From positions 1 through 23,786 of the IMG/VR virus record IMGVR_UViG_3300030104_007214: DNA of 23,786 nucleotides. One strand, 5' to 3'. The stretch comes from a virus. A program made the position numbers and the translations under genes. Positions 1-8,600 of this stretch are shown piece after piece; position 1 is the stretch's first letter; every line of letters starts with the position of its first letter. The notes beneath the pieces were generated by a model. The model was not told the origin of the DNA. It saw only the letters and a list, made by a program, of their open reading frames with translations, and made no database searches.

Positions 1-1
1 G

Positions 2-718
2 GTTATGGAAAATATCATTACCAAAGTTAGAGAAAGTGATAAAGATAGATTAGTAACGATAGTAGTAGATTCAGTCGCTGCCGCAACAACAAGAGTAGAA
101 CAAGAAGCAGATTATAGTAAAGATGGCTGGGCAACCAGTAAAGCTATTGTAATTTCTAAAGCTATGAGAAAGATTACCCAAATGATAGGTAGACAGAGAA
201 TAGCTCTTGTATTTACTAATCAATTACGACAAAAACTTGGAGTTATGTTTGGAGACCCTTGGACAACAAGTGGTGGAAAAGCATTACAATTCCATGCAAG
301 TTGTAGATTGAGACTTAAAGCTGCAGGTCAAATTAAAACTAAAGTTAAAGGTCAAGAACAAGTAGTTGGAATTAAGACCAAGGCCCAAGTTGTAAAAAAC
401 AGAATGGGCCCGCCTTTAAGAACGGCTGAATTTGATATTTACTTTGATAGTGGAATTGATGATTTTGGCGGATGGTTAAGAGTTCTTAAAGACTATAACA
501 TGGTTAAGCAGGGAGGTTCATGGTATACCTATACTAGAGAAAATGGTGATGAAATTAAATTTCTTTCCAAAGATTGGAATGGAAAATTAGAGGATGACCC
601 AACTCTAAGAGATGAGGTATATCACAGAATATGTGATAAGGTAATTATGGATTACAAGATTGATAATTTTGGAATTGATGACTTAGAGCATACTGATGAA
701 GCACCCCCAACAGGTTAG
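2..718 (+). CDS. uvsX: UvsX/RecA-like recombinase, 3' part only
   Basis: Strand-exchange recombinase that coats single-stranded DNA and drives homologous pairing in recombination-dependent phage replication. The reading frame is open at the window edge, so the N-terminus and Walker A lie outside. Visible are a Walker B-like strand (VTIVVDSVAA), the RecA L2/NQ region (FTNQLRQKLGVMFGDP then TTSGGKALQFHAS) and the segment VKNRMGPPLRTAEFDIYF followed by DSGIDDFGGWL, typical of UvsX from marine T4-like phages. The C-terminus is acidic (LEHTDEAPPTG), as in many RecA-like proteins. The first in-window ATG at 5 is probably internal. The next gene is rnh, so this is a replication/recombination block. 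Family assignment is secure; RecA versus UvsX naming rests on the phage context. Confidence 0.88.
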   Translation, partial: VMENIITKVRESDKDRLVTIVVDSVAAATTRVEQEADYSKDGWATSKAIVISKAMRKITQMIGRQRIALVFTNQLRQKLGVMFGDPWTTSGGKALQFHASCRLRLKAAGQIKTKVKGQEQVVGIKTKAQVVKNRMGPPLRTAEFDIYFDSGIDDFGGWLRVLKDYNMVKQGGSWYTYTRENGDEIKFLSKDWNGKLEDDPTLRDEVYHRICDKVIMDYKIDNFGIDDLEHTDEAPPTG

Positions 719-724
719 TGTTTA

Positions 725-957
725 GTATATTGTGTAAGTAGTTGAGGTGAACGTAGTGACCTTTTCCTTACGCTAGCAAGTCTGAAGCTTTTTTAGGGCT
801 GATACCAATTGTTTTCTGATCGTCACTGTAGGAAAACTAGTACTAAAAAAGTGATAGAGCTTACACAATATACATTGTTCTGCGAAAAAAGGCCACCTTC
901 CCGTGGTGCAGAATGTTAAGGTTAAAAGTCCTCACTTATATTATGACTGATTTAACC
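725..957 (+). ncRNA. Candidate structured RNA between uvsX and rnh
   Basis: This ORF-free stretch is visibly richer in G and C patches than its surroundings and packed with complementary segments. A perfect 14-bp pairing joins 725-738 with 860-873. Inside it, 755-760 complements 822-827 (6 bp), 762-771 complements 828-836 (9 bp, one bulged T), and 788-796 complements 843-851 (9 bp). These three pairs are ordered A-B-C-A'-B'-C', so they are pseudoknotted or mutually exclusive. Two hairpins follow: 878-883/908-913 with an inner 893-896/903-906 stem, and 920-930/945-957 (11 bp with a 2-nt GA bulge). Neither ends in a U-run, so they are not classic terminators. I recognise no known RNA family. 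The strand follows the neighbouring genes; exact ends are unknown. Confidence 0.6.
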
Positions 958-976
958 GACCAAGAGCCTTTTATTT

Positions 977-1046
977 TTGTTAATAACTTTTTAATAATAA
1001 TCACATCAGATTTTTTTAATTCAAAAAATTTTATTATATTTAATAT
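977..1046 (+). promoter_or_regulatory. Promoter with upstream boxes for rnh-gene 41
   Basis: A near-copy of the region before the DNA polymerase gene. It holds a GTTAATAAC palindrome (979-987), a TCACATCAGA box followed by a T-run (1001-1017), TTCAAAAAA, and the core box TATATTTA (1035-1042). The TCAC box starts 34 nt before the core box. The ATG lies only 4 nt after the core box, so the transcript is probably leaderless. The core resembles the Bacteroidota -7 element TAnnTTTG with A in the last position; no clear -33 TTTG is seen. Confidence 0.65.
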
Positions 1047-2093
1047 ATGAATAAAAAATATGCAGATATGTTAGCTAGTCTTTCCAAACAAGACTTACCA
1101 AAAAATGCCAATGATAGGATTCTAATCATTGATGGATTAAATACATTTATTAGAAGTTTTGTTGTTGTGCCTACAGTAAATGAGCATGGTACCCACGTAG
1201 GTGGTATAACTGGTTTCTTAATGTCTATAGGTTATGCCATTAGAAATATTAAACCAACTAGAGTTATTATATGTTTTGATGGTAAAGGTGGTAGTCAAAG
1301 ACGTAGAAAGCTTTTTCCAGACTATAAAGCAACTCGTAGAGTAAAACATAGAATGACAAGAATAAATGAGTTTAATAGTGTTGATGACGAAAGAGTAGCA
1401 ATGGCTCAACAGCTACAAAGACTATCTCAATACCTAGAACAATTACCTATTAGTGTTATGTCTATAGAAAATATAGAGGCAGATGATGCAATGGCTTATA
1501 TATCTCAACAAGTATATCCTAAAAGTCAATGCATTATTATGTCAACAGATAAAGACTTTTTACAACTTATTGATGATAGAGTTCAAGTTTGGTCCCCAAC
1601 TAAGAAAAAATTCTATTTCAAAGACACAATAAAAGAAGAATTTGATATAGATTCTAAAAATTTTTTAATGTATAGAGTTTTAACTGGTGATAGCTCAGAT
1701 AATATACCAGGAATTCGTGGTGCAGGTACTAAAACACTACAAAAAAGATTACCTATATTATTTGAAGATAAAAAAATAGAATTAGAAGATATTTTCACAC
1801 ATATAAAAACTAAAGATGATGGAACAAAACTATCAGAATCTATTTTAAGTAATAAAGATATGTTAGAATTAAATCACAAACTAATGCAATTAGAAAATGT
1901 TGATATATCTGGTAGAGCCAAAGAATCTATACAAAGTATATGTAATAAGAATATACCAAAATTAGTAAAACCAAATTTTATGAAAATGTTATTGGAAGAT
2001 TCAATAAACATGAATATTAAAAATCCAGAATTATGGCTAAAAGATACTTTTAGTGTATTAAATTCTTTTGCTATAAAAGGAGATAATAATTGA
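1047..2093 (+). CDS. rnh: FEN-family 5'-3' exonuclease / RNase H
   Basis: Structure-specific 5' nuclease expected to remove RNA primers and flaps from lagging-strand fragments, like T4 RNase H. Metal-binding acidic residues of the FEN fold are in order: D29 (LIIDGLNTF), D79 (ICFDGKGGSQRRRKLFPDYK), the IEADDAMAYI cluster at 143-152, STDKDF (D168, D170) and GDSSDNIPG (D215, D218). The last is followed by a helix-hairpin-helix segment GIRGAGTKTL that binds duplex DNA. The 348-aa length is close to T4 RNase H (about 305) with a somewhat longer C-terminal part. The ATG sits directly behind the promoter core with no ribosome site. The stop overlaps the start of the helicase gene, so the two are cotranslated. 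Confidence 0.9.
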   Translation: MNKKYADMLASLSKQDLPKNANDRILIIDGLNTFIRSFVVVPTVNEHGTHVGGITGFLMSIGYAIRNIKPTRVIICFDGKGGSQRRRKLFPDYKATRRVKHRMTRINEFNSVDDERVAMAQQLQRLSQYLEQLPISVMSIENIEADDAMAYISQQVYPKSQCIIMSTDKDFLQLIDDRVQVWSPTKKKFYFKDTIKEEFDIDSKNFLMYRVLTGDSSDNIPGIRGAGTKTLQKRLPILFEDKKIELEDIFTHIKTKDDGTKLSESILSNKDMLELNHKLMQLENVDISGRAKESIQSICNKNIPKLVKPNFMKMLLEDSINMNIKNPELWLKDTFSVLNSFAIKGDNN

Positions 2094-3433
2094 AAGTAAA
2101 TAAACTTAGTGATTTTGGATATGCTTTTCAAATAAAGTTAATCTCCTTATTATTTAAGGATAGGCTATTTTTACAGCAAATAGTAGATATATTAGACTCT
2201 TCATACTTCGAATCAGAAGCAAATATAGTTATACTCGATATAATAAAGGATTATTTTAAGGAATATAATACTTTGCCTACTCTAGAGGCAATGAAAATAA
2301 AAATTATTGAAATTGAAAATGACCTATTAAAAAAATCAATAGCAGAAAATATTAAATCAGCATTTCAACAAATGGAATCTGATGACTTAGCATTTGTAAA
2401 AGAAAAAGCTTTAGAGTTTTGTAAAAACCAAGAAATAAAAAAAGCAATTGTAGAATCTGTAGAATTATTAAATAGAGGAGATTATGATTCTATAAAGGCT
2501 AAAGTGGATAATGCTCTAAAAGCTGGTGTAGAAAAAGATGTTGGCCATGAATACAATATTCATATAGACGAAAGATATGAAGAAAGTGTAAGAAATACTT
2601 GTACAACAGGTTGGGATGCCATAGATGATATAGCTGATGGAGGATTAGGTAAAGGTGAATTGGGAGTAATGGTTGCTCCTGCAGGTATTGGTAAATCTTG
2701 GGCCCTAGTAAATATAGGAGCAAATGCAGTTAAGGCTGGACTAAATGTAATTCATTATACATTAGAATTAAATGCTGCCTATGTAGGTTTACGATACGAT
2801 GCAGTATTTACTGGAATTGCAGCACAAGACTTGAAGTATAATGTAGAAGACGTAAAAAAGAAAGTTGGCAATCTTAAAGGAGATTTAATTGTAAAATATT
2901 ATCCTACAAAAGCTGCAACTGTAAATACCTTATCTGCTCACATCCAAAGATGTATGGCAAATGGTAAAAAACCTGACTTAGTTATAGTAGATTATGCAGA
3001 TTTATTAAGAGGGCATGGAAAAGAAGTACGACACGAACTAGGTAATATATACGAAGACTTAAGAGGATTAGCTGGTGAATATGAAATACCAGTATGGACA
3101 GCGTCTCAAGCAAATAGGTCTGCCTTAGAAGACGATATTATTGGAGCAGAAAAGATTGCAGAATCATATAGTAAAATTATGACGGCAGATTTTGTATTGT
3201 CATTGAGCAGAAAAATAGAAGATAAACTAGCAAATACTGGTAGATGGCATGTAATTAAAAATAGATTTGGACCAGATGGAATAACTTTCCCTAGTAAAAT
3301 GAATGCTAGTAATGGTCAAATAGATATATATGTAGACACATCTATACAAGGAAAAGAAACAACTAAAGAAATGGATAATCATAATGAATATTTAAGAAAA
3401 ATGATGAAAAAGAAGTTTGACGAAATGAACTGA
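2090..3433 (+). CDS. 41: Replicative DNA helicase, gp41/DnaB-like
   Basis: Hexameric 5'-3' helicase of the DnaB/RecA-fold superfamily that unwinds the fork and would recruit a primase. The N-terminal third (residues 1-140) is a helical interaction domain. The ATPase core has Walker A APAGIGKSW (196-204, K202), an acidic TLELN motif near 223-227, Walker B LVIVDYADLL (D300), a WTASQANR sensor/switch segment, and a late HVIKNRFGP segment. At 447 aa it matches T4 gp41 (475). The start is TTG at 2090, overlapping the rnh stop. It is chosen because AAAGGAGA at 2076-2083 is well spaced and the next in-frame ATG would remove about 67 residues of the N-terminal domain. It is followed by a terminator at 3463-3490. 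Confidence 0.9.
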   Translation: MKVNKLSDFGYAFQIKLISLLFKDRLFLQQIVDILDSSYFESEANIVILDIIKDYFKEYNTLPTLEAMKIKIIEIENDLLKKSIAENIKSAFQQMESDDLAFVKEKALEFCKNQEIKKAIVESVELLNRGDYDSIKAKVDNALKAGVEKDVGHEYNIHIDERYEESVRNTCTTGWDAIDDIADGGLGKGELGVMVAPAGIGKSWALVNIGANAVKAGLNVIHYTLELNAAYVGLRYDAVFTGIAAQDLKYNVEDVKKKVGNLKGDLIVKYYPTKAATVNTLSAHIQRCMANGKKPDLVIVDYADLLRGHGKEVRHELGNIYEDLRGLAGEYEIPVWTASQANRSALEDDIIGAEKIAESYSKIMTADFVLSLSRKIEDKLANTGRWHVIKNRFGPDGITFPSKMNASNGQIDIYVDTSIQGKETTKEMDNHNEYLRKMMKKKFDEMN

Positions 3434-3447
3434 TATATGTATATATC

Positions 3448-3460
3448 TATATTTATTAGT
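3448..3460 (+). promoter_or_regulatory. Possible promoter core upstream of nrdJ
   Basis: TATATTTA at 3448-3455 followed by TTAGT matches the core box seen before other genes in this window. It lies just before a terminator-like hairpin, so transcripts starting here would carry that hairpin at their 5' end. No TCAC-CAGA upstream box is present. The region is very AT-rich, which weakens the call. Confidence 0.35.
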
Positions 3461-3462
3461 AC

Positions 3463-3490
3463 AACTGGTCTAGCCACCAGTTATTTTTTT
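3463..3490 (+). terminator. Rho-independent terminator after gene 41
   Basis: Stem AACTGGT (3463-3469) and ACCAGTT (3476-3482), 7 bp with a 6-nt loop, followed by ATTTTTTT. The position right after the helicase stop fits the end of the uvsX/rnh/41 transcript. Confidence 0.75.
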
Positions 3491-3521
3491 CATCAATAAC
3501 TACAGGAATAAAGGGAAGCAA

Positions 3522-5381
3522 ATGGAAATTTCAAATCAAATACTATCAGAAATAACAGTCTATATGAAGTACGCAAAGTTCGTACCTGAATTAAATAGAA
3601 GAGAATCTTGGGAGGAATTAGTAACGCGTAATAAGCAAATGCATATTAAAAAATACCCACAATTAAAAGATGAGATAGAAGAAAAATATAAGTTAGTATA
3701 TGATAAAAAGGTACTTCCTTCAATGAGAAGTCTGCAATTTGGTGGAAAGCCAATTGAGATAAGTCCAAATAGAGTATACAATTGTGCATATTTACCAATA
3801 GATTCTCTTGATGCTTTTAGTGAAACGATGTTTTTGTTGCTAGGAGGGACTGGAGTTGGCTATTCAGTACAAAAACACCACGTTGAAAAACTACCAGTAA
3901 TAAATAAACCTTATCCAAAAAGAAAAAGAAGATTCTTAATTGGTGATTCAATAGAAGGATGGGCAGATGCTGTTAAGGTTTTGATGAAATCATATATGAA
4001 TGGTGGTGGTAGTAAAATAGAATTTGACTTTTCTGATATTAGACCAAAAGGCGCAATGCTAGTTACGTCAGGAGGTAAAGCTCCAGGACCACAACCATTA
4101 AAAGAATGTATTCTTAAAATAAAGGGTATGTTAGATACTAAAGAGACTGGAGAAAGATTAACAACATTAGAGGCTCATGATATTGTATGTCATATAGCAG
4201 ATGCTGTACTTGCTGGTGGTATTAGAAGAGCAGCTCTTATTAGTTTATTTAGTGCAGATGATGACCAAATGATTGGTTGTAAAAGTGGTAATTGGTGGGA
4301 ACTAAATCCACAAAGAGGTAGAGCAAATAATTCTGCATGCTTAATGAGACACAAAATAACCAAAAGCTTCTTTATGGATATATGGGAAAGAGTTGAAAAA
4401 TCAGGGGCAGGTGAACCAGGAATTTATCTAAATAACGATAAAGACTGGGGAACCAATCCATGTTGTGAAATTGCTTTAAGACCATATCAATTCTGTAATC
4501 TTTGTGAAGTAAATGTATCTAATATAGAATCACAAGATGACCTGAATGAAAGAGTAAAAGCGGCATCATTTATTGGAACACTACAGGCTGGATATACTGA
4601 CTTTCATTATCTAAGAGATATTTGGAGAGAAACTACTGAAAAAGAAGCTTTGATTGGAGTTTCAATGACTGGTATCGGTAGTGGAAGAGTACTTGGTTAT
4701 GATATGAAACAAGCAGCAGACAAAGTAAAAAGAGAAAATTCAAGAGTTGCAAAACTTATAGGAATAAATAAAGCAGCAAGAACTACAACGGTTAAGCCTG
4801 CAGGAACAACTTCTTTGGTATTAGGAACAAGTTCAGGTATACATGCATGGCATAATGACTACTATATACGTAGGGTTAGGGTTGGTAAAAACGAATCAAT
4901 ATATCAGTATTTACAACAAAACCACCCAGAACTAGTAGAAGACGAATATTTCAGACCACATGATACAGCAGTAATTCAAGTACCACAAAAAGCGCCAAGT
5001 GGTTCTATATTAAGAACAGAATCCCCTTTTGCCCTATTAGACAGGGTAAAAAAGGTTGCAACTGAATGGGTAAATTCAGGCCATAGGAAAGGTTCTAATA
5101 CGCATAACGTATCAGCTACAATCTCACTAAAAAAAGAAGATTGGGAATTGGCAGGTGAATGGATGTGGAATAATAGAAAAACATATAATGGATTATCAGT
5201 TTTACCTTATGATGGTGGAACATATACTCAAGCTCCATTTGAAGATATTACTAAAGACAAGTATGATGAAATGATGAAGTCATTAACAGAAGTAAATTTA
5301 TCAAACGTTATTGAGATAGAAGATAATACAAATCTATCAGGAGAATTAGCTTGTGCGGGAGGAAGTTGTGAAATCACCTGA
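3522..5381 (+). CDS. nrdJ: Class II (B12-dependent) ribonucleotide reductase, monomeric RTPR type
   Basis: Reduces ribonucleotides to deoxyribonucleotides using adenosylcobalamin as radical source, supplying dNTPs for phage DNA synthesis. Active-site features match Lactobacillus leichmannii RTPR: first redox cysteine C88 (RVYNCAY), a GGTGVGYS loop (109-115), NPCCEI with C314 (radical site) and E316, and C325 eleven residues later, the same spacing as C408/C419. The C-terminal ACAGGSCEIT carries the C611/C616 pair that re-reduces the active site, as C731/C736 do in RTPR. At 619 aa it is shorter than the 739-aa RTPR. No small subunit (nrdB) is nearby, as expected for class II, so activity depends on host B12. 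The ATG is preceded by an AAAGGGAAGC leader. GTP/dNTP substrate level is inferred from the monomeric type. Confidence 0.92.
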   Translation: MEISNQILSEITVYMKYAKFVPELNRRESWEELVTRNKQMHIKKYPQLKDEIEEKYKLVYDKKVLPSMRSLQFGGKPIEISPNRVYNCAYLPIDSLDAFSETMFLLLGGTGVGYSVQKHHVEKLPVINKPYPKRKRRFLIGDSIEGWADAVKVLMKSYMNGGGSKIEFDFSDIRPKGAMLVTSGGKAPGPQPLKECILKIKGMLDTKETGERLTTLEAHDIVCHIADAVLAGGIRRAALISLFSADDDQMIGCKSGNWWELNPQRGRANNSACLMRHKITKSFFMDIWERVEKSGAGEPGIYLNNDKDWGTNPCCEIALRPYQFCNLCEVNVSNIESQDDLNERVKAASFIGTLQAGYTDFHYLRDIWRETTEKEALIGVSMTGIGSGRVLGYDMKQAADKVKRENSRVAKLIGINKAARTTTVKPAGTTSLVLGTSSGIHAWHNDYYIRRVRVGKNESIYQYLQQNHPELVEDEYFRPHDTAVIQVPQKAPSGSILRTESPFALLDRVKKVATEWVNSGHRKGSNTHNVSATISLKKEDWELAGEWMWNNRKTYNGLSVLPYDGGTYTQAPFEDITKDKYDEMMKSLTEVNLSNVIEIEDNTNLSGELACAGGSCEIT

Positions 5382-5541
5382 TTGGATTCAAGAGTTATAC
5401 CTTAAAGAAATGGTGTATAAAAGCATCAAAGGTGAGAAAACTCATGGAAAGTATGGACCAAATGCGCAAGAAGCTGAAAAAAATCAAAGAAGAAATAGCG
5501 AAATTTCAGAAAAATTGCAAACACGAACATCAACAAATTAG
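5368..5541 (+). CDS. Small ORF overlapping nrdJ end and next ORF, uncertain
   Basis: A 57-residue frame with a GTG start placed 7-8 nt after GGAGGAAG (within nrdJ) and overlapping the nrdJ stop. The first part (VKSPDWIQELYLKEMVY, then KSIKGEKTHGKYG) looks protein-like, while the last third (QRRNSEISEKLQTRTSTN) looks like a frame shadow of the Cys-rich ORF starting at 5432. The overlap is 110 nt. It could be a genuine short gene, the 5' part of one gene joined to the next frame by a frameshift, or spurious. I do not recognise it. Confidence 0.35.
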   Translation: MKSPDWIQELYLKEMVYKSIKGEKTHGKYGPNAQEAEKNQRRNSEISEKLQTRTSTN

Positions 5542-5641
5542 GTTCGATGAAAGAAATGAAGCAAAATGGTATTGTACCCTTTGCGATATGTTTATACGAA
5601 GGCCCTCACAAAAGGAATTAGATGATTGGATTAGTCGTTAA
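5432..5641 (+). CDS. Small Cys-His zinc-binding type phage protein
   Basis: A 69-residue protein of unknown function. The N-terminal half is a lysine-rich amphipathic helix (MRKKLKKIKEEIAKFQ), followed by CKHEHQQIRFDE and WYCTLCDMF, giving one Cys plus two His and a CxxC pair that could hold zinc, and a tail PSQKELDDWI. Short proteins of this pattern are common in marine T4-like phages. The annotated start is GTG at 5432; ATG at 5444 or 5453 is equally possible because no clear ribosome site decides. The start lies inside the preceding small ORF. It ends just before the promoter of the giant gene. Confidence 0.65.
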   Translation: MRKLMESMDQMRKKLKKIKEEIAKFQKNCKHEHQQIRFDERNEAKWYCTLCDMFIRRPSQKELDDWISR

Positions 5642-5654
5642 TTTATACAAAAGT

Positions 5655-5667
5655 TATATTTATATAT
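5655..5667 (+). promoter_or_regulatory. Promoter core for the giant gene
   Basis: TATATTTA (5655-5662) followed by TATAT and then ATG at 5668, the same box-to-ATG arrangement (5 nt) as before rnh and the Cas4-like gene (4 nt). It predicts a leaderless mRNA. The TCAC-CAGA box found in the replication promoters is absent, which would fit a different, perhaps late, timing. Confidence 0.5.
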
Positions 5668-8600
5668 ATGTGCATTCATGACTTTAGAACATACATAAAC
5701 GCTGACGTTACTTATTCTGCAGTTAGTCACCCACAGAGACCAAATACGTCTTCTGCCAATATTTCTTTGTTTGGACCTTTCAATAATCCAAATGTAACGG
5801 TTGGAGCCTTTGAGGCAGACTGGGCCCCTTCTACTTTTGAAGTTGACGAAGACAACGCATTTTTTAACAGTTTTGGATTACAAGAATTACTTCCAAGCCT
5901 TAATAATTTTATGTGGACTAGTTCAGCATACAACACTGACCCTAACGTAACTCAACCACCTTATTTCCCACCAAACTATAATCCAGGTTTTGGAAGTGGT
6001 TTTTGCGGTTGGAATTCAGCACAGGCAGTTATTATTTTTGCAAATACTGTATTATATCCTGTAGATGGAACAGGATTACATGTTAGAGCTGGAACGTCTT
6101 CATCTTTCACAACTCAAGCATACTATGTTAGTAATAGTTATGACAACAGTACTGTAATATCTAGTCCACTAGATGCCGTAACATTCGATCCTTCAGGACC
6201 AGGGTTAAATGGAGCAAATAAAGCAGCAAATGCACTTGCGGCTGCTATAACAAGTTCTAACGGTCAGCCAAGTTTAATATCTTGTTCTATATCTACTACA
6301 ACTATTGATGGAGATACATTAACTCTAACTAACATTGACCCTGGTAGTCATGCAAATAATTTTTGTTTTGATTTTATAGAAAAGGTAGACTTTCTAAACG
6401 GGATAGTTTCAATGAATAGCCATGATGCAATAGCTATAAATGCTGGACAAGAAGTGTGTTTTGAAGATGGCCACCAACCTGGATGCCAGTGTTCTTGGAC
6501 TCAGCTAGACGAAGGCCTTGAAACAAAGGATATGCTTAATAATTGTGTGCAAATGAATTATTTCTTTGTTGGAAGTAGTAGTTTTCATTGCGACTATTCA
6601 GCTAGTATGGCTGCTGGAAATCCTGCACCTACACAACATAATCATCCAACCTGGAAAGTAGAAACCTCAGATGGCCATGTTTGTTATGTTACCCGTGACC
6701 AAGAATTCCTAGTTTGGGATGGTGGAGGAACAACAGACAATCATTGGGAAAAGGCTGAAGACCTGGTACCGCAAACACCACAAACTTTTGCAAACTCAGA
6801 TTGGCTACTTGGTAATGCTAATCCAAATTTCTCTGGTTCTCTTAGTCATGGTTGGAATAATGCAACAAAATTAGTTTGTTGGCAAAATGATGTGTATGGA
6901 TATGTTAGGGTAAAATTATCCTATGATGATACACACCCTCACGACGGTAATAGCACATATGGAGGTTTACCTAGAGGAGACTATGGAAACAATTTAGCAG
7001 GATTACATGTTAATCCTGGATATACTATGAGAGAACCTCAACCTGATATTGGTAGGGCTGTTCATTGGATGACGACTGGAACAAATAGTTTCCAATTGGC
7101 AAATAGAATAGTAGTTAGGGGTTGGAGAGGAGAAATGTGTAGCTGTGCTCCTACTACAAATATTGACGATATAAGGTGTGGAACAACTAAATCTTGCTGT
7201 GTAAATAGTTCTGGTTCAGGCCAACCTGCCTCATTAACATATAATCAATTTATGACTACAACAACACAATCGGCGTTTAGTATATTATCATGGAGTCTTC
7301 ACCCTCATACAGAAAGCATAGATTATGATGTCAACTGGCATTATCCAAAACCTGGAGATAAAAGACAGGTTACCATGAGTATATCAACAACAAACGATTC
7401 TAATTTTCAGGTGTGTTTAACAGAATGGGCTCCTGTAGAACAGATATGTGAGCCACAACCTGAAAGCTTACTACCACAATGTCCAAGTTGTGGAGACACG
7501 TCTAAAGGAGTTATTGGCGACCTTTACAACCTACATCCTGCTACAATGTCTATAACGCATTATCAAGCACAAGACAGTTACGGAGGATTCAACCATGCAG
7601 CAGGAACGTTCCTTGATTATCAATTAGGTAATACTCCAGGAGTAGGGGTTTCAGGAAGTAAAGGCTCAAATTGGTCTATAGTTTTTTTAAGTCAATCTGG
7701 AACGAGTCCACAGACTGAATCTTATTACTATCACAATTATGAAATTGCATCAGGATCAGCAACAGCTTCTACAGCTCTACCTGCAGGAAACGAATCATAT
7801 TCGTATTGGGACCCACAATTTACTAGTTCAACCCACTATAGAAAAGCAAGCATGACAACATCATTTTTCTATATAGATTCTGCAGGCCCAGGTACTAGAT
7901 GGGCTGAAAGTCTTGCATTTGCTATAAATAAAACATGGGATAACAAAGAAGACTTTCCAGCATTTCCAGTGGCAGAGTTTAATCCTATTGCAAACGGTCT
8001 TCCTATGGGAATGGGTCATACCTCAACAAGTCTAAACGGTCTTCCTAATGAGTTCATAACTTTAAGAACTACTGGCTGCCATAACTATTGGTCACTATCT
8101 CCCCTTGGAAACGAAGCATTGCCGTTTGAGCCATATAGAATGAGTTATACACCTCACATGGATCTGCTGCAAGATAATGGAATCTATGAATCAATAGTTT
8201 ATGCAACAGGAGCAGTACCAATAGTATCTTATTCAGGTGTAGGAAACAATCATTTAGCTACATTTTACCCAGAGTCAGAATCTTTTGCAAATTCAGGTTC
8301 TTTTTGTGCGGAACAAAAGTGTTGTTTTGATTTAATAATAAACAAAGAACCTTCTTGGAATTCTTCAGAATCTTTATGTCAAGAAACGCCAGGAAGAGTA
8401 ATAAACGTAACTCAACTATTTAACGTAATAGACTTTGATGATATAGAGTGGTACGGTCCTATGGGAATGGAAATACCAGGAAATATGTCTGCAGCCGGTG
8501 AACTTAAGTTTGACCCTTTTACTGGGCTAGTTTTACCTGTCGATCAATTTTTTACTGTGGACGATGACGTAATGTTAAATGGTACTGCTTCACTTTGTTT

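Noticed and set aside
725-957. tRNA, tmRNA or group I intron in the uvsX-rnh gap
   Set aside because: No cloverleaf with an anticodon arm and T-arm GTTC, no CCA-ready acceptor stem, no tmRNA tag frame and no recognisable P7 core; the flanking genes are not interrupted by it.
1218-2131. Minus-strand ORFs of 60-85 codons inside rnh
   Set aside because: They lie opposite a gene with clear FEN motifs, show low-complexity translations and have no start context or promoter.
5655-5667. T4 late promoter TATAAATA
   Set aside because: The sequence is TATATTTA, not TATAAATA, on this strand, and its reverse complement is TAAATATA; the same box also precedes early-type genes.
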